Part shown: one piece after another, positions 26,468-29,792 of the stretch | Position numbering within the stretch: the stretch's first letter is position 1 | Layout of the letters: each line of letters begins with the position of its first letter | Assembly: GCA_012965625.1 (NCBI GenBank) | Contig: DTSC01000220.1 | Location: 1 to 29,792, forward strand | Length of the DNA: 29,792 nt | Source: Flavobacteriales bacterium | GTDB taxonomy: Bacteria; Bacteroidota; Bacteroidia; NORP154 | Direction: 5' to 3' | Made by a program: the position numbers and the translations under genes | Notes under the pieces: generated by a model | The model's input: only the letters and a program-made list of their open reading frames with translations | The model's database searches: none | What the model was told of the DNA's origin: nothing

Positions 26468-27391
26468 ATGAAAATTAATTATCCCCTTTTAATTGATGGA
26501 GGTCTTTCCAACCAACTTGAAAAACAGGGACTTGACCTAAACCACAGTTTATGGTCTGCAATATTACTGGAAACCAATCCAGAAGCGATCATTCAAGCTC
26601 ATCTAGCATATTTAAAGGCAGGAGCCCAATGTATTATTACTTCTAGTTACCAAGCTTCAGTAGATGGTTTTATGTCAGAAGGCTATGATATGGAAAAAGC
26701 CCATAGGCTAATTAAAAGCGCTGTACTACTGGCCGAGGAAGCTATTAAACGGCATATATCAACAGAGTCTCCTGTGCAAAAGCCTCTTATTGCAGCAAGT
26801 ATTGGCCCCTATGGTGCCTTTCTGGCTAATGGCTCTGAATATACTGGTGATTATGGAGTAACTGATGAGATACTGAGCAAATTTCACAAAACACGAATCT
26901 CATTATTGGATGATTCTAAGGCAGATTTTTTTGCCTGTGAAACCATACCAAGCTTTCAGGAAACAAAGGTCTTGGCAACCTTACTAAAGACCACTAAAAA
27001 ACCAGCCTGGGTGTCTTTTTCGTGCAGAGATGGCCAGCACCTCAACGACGGTACCCACATTGGTAAATGTGCAACATTATTGGCCAGCCACCCTACAGTG
27101 TTTGCTATAGGGGTGAATTGCACACCCCCTAAATACATATCAGGGTTAATAAAAACTATAAAAGAAGAAGGATGGACAAAAAAAATAGTGATGTATCCTA
27201 ATTCAGGAGAAGTATATCACGCAAAAAGTAAAACATGGAGGGGTGTTTCAGACCCCCAAATATTTGCAGAAATGGCCAAAGAATGGGTAGACTTAGGAGC
27301 TGATTTAATAGGCGGATGTTGCAGGATAGGACCTGAGCATATTAAAAATATGAATGCATTTTTCTCAGGATTACATGGATTAAGGACTTAG
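26468..27391 (+). CDS. mmuM: Homocysteine S-methyltransferase
   Basis: 307 aa from the ATG at 26468; the frame opens upstream at a TTG (26453), which is rejected because LLIDGGLSNQLE is then at the usual distance from the start. It is a zinc-dependent TIM-barrel enzyme transferring a methyl group, in this subfamily usually from S-methylmethionine or S-adenosylmethionine, to homocysteine to form methionine. The zinc ligands are visible: C218 in VNCTPP and C284-C285 in GGCCRIGPEHI. Other family stretches are SSYQAS, SIGPYGAFLANGSEYTGDYG and FACETIPS. The size is that of stand-alone MmuM, without the folate or cobalamin modules of MetH. It converges with the TPR/SpoIIE gene across 108 bp. Confidence 0.93.
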   Translation: MKINYPLLIDGGLSNQLEKQGLDLNHSLWSAILLETNPEAIIQAHLAYLKAGAQCIITSSYQASVDGFMSEGYDMEKAHRLIKSAVLLAEEAIKRHISTESPVQKPLIAASIGPYGAFLANGSEYTGDYGVTDEILSKFHKTRISLLDDSKADFFACETIPSFQETKVLATLLKTTKKPAWVSFSCRDGQHLNDGTHIGKCATLLASHPTVFAIGVNCTPPKYISGLIKTIKEEGWTKKIVMYPNSGEVYHAKSKTWRGVSDPQIFAEMAKEWVDLGADLIGGCCRIGPEHIKNMNAFFSGLHGLRT

Positions 27392-27466
27392 ATGATATTG
27401 AATTACTGTATGGTGGTCTGTTTTGTTAGAAAAACCTTCTTGATTTTAATTGATATGCGGAAATCG

Positions 27467-27492
27467 TCAACCCTGTGTGTTGAATAGGTTGA
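27467..27492. terminator. Possible hairpin between convergent mmuM and TPR/SpoIIE genes
   Basis: TCAACC (27467-27472) and GGTTGA (27487-27492) form a 6-bp stem, extendable by a G-T wobble, around a 14-nt loop. There is no T-run on either side. Placed between two convergent stop codons it might end transcription, but the support is weak. Confidence 0.2.
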
Positions 27493-27499
27493 TGAACAC

Positions 27500-28006
27500 T
27501 TAAAACCTTACCCCCATAACAAGGATATCATCCACCTGCTCGGTATCTCCTTTCCATTCAGCCATGGTGGTTTCTAAGATGGCCTTCTGCTCGTTCATGG
27601 TTTTGTCCTGTATAGATAGCAGCAGCTTCTTGAAGTTCTTCATCATGAACTTCTTATCCTTTGGGCCTCCAAACTGATCTGGGTAGCCGTCGGAGAACAG
27701 GTAGACCGTATCTCCCTTTTCCAGCTTCAGCTCGTGGTGGGTAAAAGGCTTTTGTGCTCCTGTATGGAAACCAACGGGCTGCTTGTCGGCCTTTGTCTCT
27801 AAGATCTCCCCTTTTCTTATGAGCAACAAGGGGTTATAAGCCAGTGAATACTCCAAAGTGCCGTTCTTGTTCCAGCTGCAGAGCACAGCATCCATGCCGT
27901 CTTTCTGGGTTCCTGCTTCTTCTGTTTGCTTTAAAGCGTTGATAAATCCCTTTCTAACCTCAAAGAAAATCTCGTTGGGTGATGCCTTTTTCCACCACAG
28001 CCTCAT
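27500..28006 (-). pseudogene. C-terminal half of the SpoIIE/PP2C phosphatase, out of frame with its N-terminal part
   Basis: This frame (168 aa if it began at the ATG at 28006) carries the second half of the PP2C-type SpoIIE domain: GTQKDGMDAVL, SLAYNPLLLIRKG, YLFSDGYPDQFGG and the metal-binding VDDILVMGVR end. It joins the upstream frame at about 27971-27992, where that frame ends its homology at EKGITQ and this one resumes at PNEIFFEVRKG. The nominal N-terminus before PNEI (MRLWWKKAS) is just the other frame of the upstream part. It is therefore not an independent gene but the tail of a frameshifted one, or a product of a ribosomal frameshift. Without rejoining, the phosphatase lacks half its catalytic residues. 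Confidence 0.75.
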
Positions 28007-29693
28007 CCAACAGCGATGAACCTATCATACTCATAAAGGCACCGGGTACGCCGTGGCCTGTACAATCACAAGCAGCTAGATAGACTTTATCGTTGTGGTG
28101 CTGCATCCAGTAGAAGTCACCGCTTACAATATCCTTGGGCTGAAAGAGGACAAAGCCTTCTGGCAATAGCGAGAGATCTTCTTCCGACGGCAGTAAAGCC
28201 TTTTGTATGTTCTCTGCATATTGGATGCTATCCATTATGTCCTTTTTCTGTTCTTCTACCAGTTCCTTCTGCTCTTCTATCACTTTTTTCTGCCTGCGGG
28301 TAACCTGCAAGCGGTTCAAGATGAAAAAGGCAAAGAGTAGTACGATTACAAGGCCTCCCCCTGCGGAGTAGGCAATTAGCTGCTGGCGCTTTTCTCTTTC
28401 TGCAGAAAGAGCCATCTGTTCCTGGTGCTTGGCTTCTTCCAGCGCCTGCTCTTTTTCGTATTTGTATTTGTATTCTTGCTGTATGATGGCTTCCTTGTTT
28501 TCTATACTAAGCATGCTGTCGCGCATTTCAATATACAACTCGTGCATAACAAGTGAGTGGTCATATTTTCCCAACTTTTTGTAGAGTTTCCATAAATTTC
28601 TAGAAGCATCTTTAATGAGTTGCACATTACCTGTTTTCTGAGCAATGTTCAATGCTTTAGAGCATTTCTCAAGGGCTTTGTGATATTCACCCTCTTCAAT
28701 ATATATATCTCCAATACTATTCAAGGAGGAAGAAATGCCATTTTCATCTCCCAGCTCCTCACATTTTTTTAAGCTTCTGTTGTAATAATCTATGGCTTTG
28801 GCGTAATCGCCTTGTTCATTATAAATGACACCAATGTTATTCAAAGACTGAGCAATGCCATCTTTATCTTCTATCTCCTCTCTTATATTCAAGCTTCTGG
28901 TGTAATACTCTATCGCTTTCTTGTAATCACCCTGTTCTATATAAATAACTCCAATGTTATTCAAAGATGTAGCAATACTTCTTTTATTTCCCAGCTCCTC
29001 TAGTATTTTTAAGCTACTGTTGTAATATTCTATGGCTTTCTCGTAGTCGCCCTGATCTTTATAAATAATTCCAACGTTATTTAAAGAGGAAGCAATACCA
29101 TATTTATCTTCTATCTCCTCTCTTATATTTAAACTTCTGGTGTAATATTCTATTGCTTTCTTGTAGTCGCCCTGATCTAAATAAACACTTCCAATGTTTC
29201 CCAAAGAGGCAGCAATACGTTTCTTATCTCCCAGCTCCTCTTTTATTTTTAAGCTTTTAGTGTAATAGTCTATGGCTTTGGCATAGTCGCCCTGATAATA
29301 ATAAATAAGTCCAATGTTACCCAAAGAGCTAGCAAAGCCACTTTTATCTCCTATCTCCTCTTGTATTTTTAAGCTTTTAGTGTAATTTTCTATGGCTTTG
29401 GCGTAATCGCCTCGATTTGCAAATGATACTCCTTGCGTGATTAAAGCATTTGCCATCCATTTTTTATTATTTACAGATTCTGCAAATTCGTATTCCATTT
29501 GTGCAAAATAAAATGCACTGTCTGGCTGAGAAAGCAAATAACCATCTACCACTATTTTTTGCATGGCTTTTAATCGGTTGGTGTCAGGCTGGGTTTTGTC
29601 GTTCCACACCCCCCAGAGGGAGTCGAGGTTTAGCGCTGAGGCTAAGGATAGCCAAAGGCAGAGGGAGGTTATGAGGGTTAGGCGTTTGTTCAT
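27960..29693 (-). CDS. TPR sensor / SpoIIE-type phosphatase, N-terminal part (frameshifted)
   Basis: 577 aa to the TGA at 27960. Order: Sec signal peptide (MNKRLTLITSLCLWLSLASA); TPR region with seven perfect 40-residue units at about 95-374 starting GDY or GEY; a linker helix; one membrane segment at about 437-460 (YSAGGGLVIVLLFAFFIL); a Lys/Glu coiled coil (VIEEQKELVEEQKKD); the DSIQYAENIQKALLPSE linker; and the first half of a SpoIIE PP2C domain (VSGDFYW, DCTGHGVPGAFMSMIG). The TPRs should be periplasmic and the phosphatase cytoplasmic, a common Cytophagales sensor layout that reverses Ser/Thr phosphorylation of anti-sigma antagonists. The reading frame leaves the family after EKGITQ, giving only RDFL before the stop. 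The rest of the domain is in the +1 frame. Confidence 0.85.
   Translation of the reverse strand: MNKRLTLITSLCLWLSLASALNLDSLWGVWNDKTQPDTNRLKAMQKIVVDGYLLSQPDSAFYFAQMEYEFAESVNNKKWMANALITQGVSFANRGDYAKAIENYTKSLKIQEEIGDKSGFASSLGNIGLIYYYQGDYAKAIDYYTKSLKIKEELGDKKRIAASLGNIGSVYLDQGDYKKAIEYYTRSLNIREEIEDKYGIASSLNNVGIIYKDQGDYEKAIEYYNSSLKILEELGNKRSIATSLNNIGVIYIEQGDYKKAIEYYTRSLNIREEIEDKDGIAQSLNNIGVIYNEQGDYAKAIDYYNRSLKKCEELGDENGISSSLNSIGDIYIEEGEYHKALEKCSKALNIAQKTGNVQLIKDASRNLWKLYKKLGKYDHSLVMHELYIEMRDSMLSIENKEAIIQQEYKYKYEKEQALEEAKHQEQMALSAEREKRQQLIAYSAGGGLVIVLLFAFFILNRLQVTRRQKKVIEEQKELVEEQKKDIMDSIQYAENIQKALLPSEEDLSLLPEGFVLFQPKDIVSGDFYWMQHHNDKVYLAACDCTGHGVPGAFMSMIGSSLLDEAVVEKGITQRDFL
28572..29411 (-). repeat. 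Tandem 120-bp repeats encoding seven 40-aa TPR units
   Basis: The GDY/GEY codons that begin each unit recur every 120 bp at 29411, 29291, 29171, 29051, 28931, 28811 and 28691, reading down the minus strand. Units are similar at DNA level as well as protein level. Units 3 and 5 (GDYKKAIEYYTRSLNIREEIEDK in both, differing afterwards) are closer to each other than to their neighbours, which suggests a 240-bp higher-order duplication. Such arrays can change copy number by recombination. Confidence 0.85.
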
Positions 29694-29718
29694 TTTACTA
29701 AAGTAAGGAAAAACCTGG

Positions 29719-29791
29719 TTCCAAATTGCTTGTTATTATTATGTACTTTTTCATCAGGAAAAAGTACATAATAATAACAAGCAATTTGGAA
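29719..29791. repeat. Perfect 34-bp inverted repeat with 5-nt loop at the window end
   Basis: The left arm 29719-29752 begins TTCCAAATTGCTTG and ends CTTTTTC. The right arm 29758-29791 is its exact reverse complement, beginning GAAAAAG and ending GCAATTTGGAA. The loop at 29753-29757 is ATCAG. There are no mismatches in 34 pairs. The left arm lies 26 bp upstream of the TPR/SpoIIE start codon. The base flanking the left arm is G (29718), while the base after the right arm is T (29792), so the symmetry appears to stop at 29791. It may be a genuine cruciform, terminator or mobile palindrome, or an end-of-contig artifact. Confidence 0.9.
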
Positions 29792-29792
29792 T

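Noticed and set aside
28812..29003. Plus-strand open frame in the TPR array
   Set aside because: It is an antisense shadow produced by the 120-bp periodic repeats; its translation repeats with the same period.

Overview
The window is chromosomal DNA from a member of the phylum Bacteroidota, most likely the class Cytophagia. Several things point there: two secreted proteases with type IX secretion (T9SS) C-terminal sorting domains, many lipoproteins, the SDR-type (GalE-like) L-threonine dehydrogenase, a type II glutaminyl cyclase, a TPR/SpoIIE phosphatase of a kind common in Cytophagales, the order yicC-gmk-nadD, and several copies of the Bacteroidota -7 promoter element TAnnTTTG. The sequence is AT-rich and densely coding; no gap between genes exceeds about 250 bp. 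I saw no tRNA, rRNA, CRISPR array, IS element or prophage gene.

Layout. 1-748: the 3' end of an unidentified gene converging on a polysaccharide deacetylase. 879-5094: a rightward run of aspS, a thioredoxin-fold lipoprotein and threonine dehydrogenase. 5340-6242: a secreted MORN-repeat protein. 6398-11648: a tight cysS / glutaminyl cyclase / polA run. 11840-13269: a lipoprotein and a small secreted protein, both of unknown function. 13274-18003 (minus): two tandem, translationally coupled M43 metalloproteases with PKD and T9SS domains. 18158-21165 (minus): a KtrA-like K+ channel regulator, a cystathionine gamma-synthase-like enzyme and a multi-pass membrane protein. 21313-24396: an EamA transporter, then yicC, gmk and nadD. 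24408-25424 (minus): an OmpA-like lipoprotein with a coiled coil. 25564-27391: an unknown cytoplasmic protein and a homocysteine S-methyltransferase. 27500-29693 (minus): a TPR/SpoIIE phosphatase gene split by a frameshift. 29719-29791: a perfect 34-bp inverted repeat that closes the window.

Most genes are housekeeping (tRNA charging, DNA repair, GMP and NAD synthesis, methionine and threonine metabolism). The remainder concern the envelope and secretion. One functional link stands out: the window encodes a glutaminyl cyclase, and three predicted signal-peptidase-I substrates in it (both M43 proteases and the 12805 protein) have Gln as the predicted first mature residue. That is the pattern known in Bacteroidota as the Q-rule.

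I did not find a clearly new multi-gene system. The most unusual items are the terminal inverted repeat, the disrupted and compositionally mosaic TPR/SpoIIE gene, and the tandem proteases.
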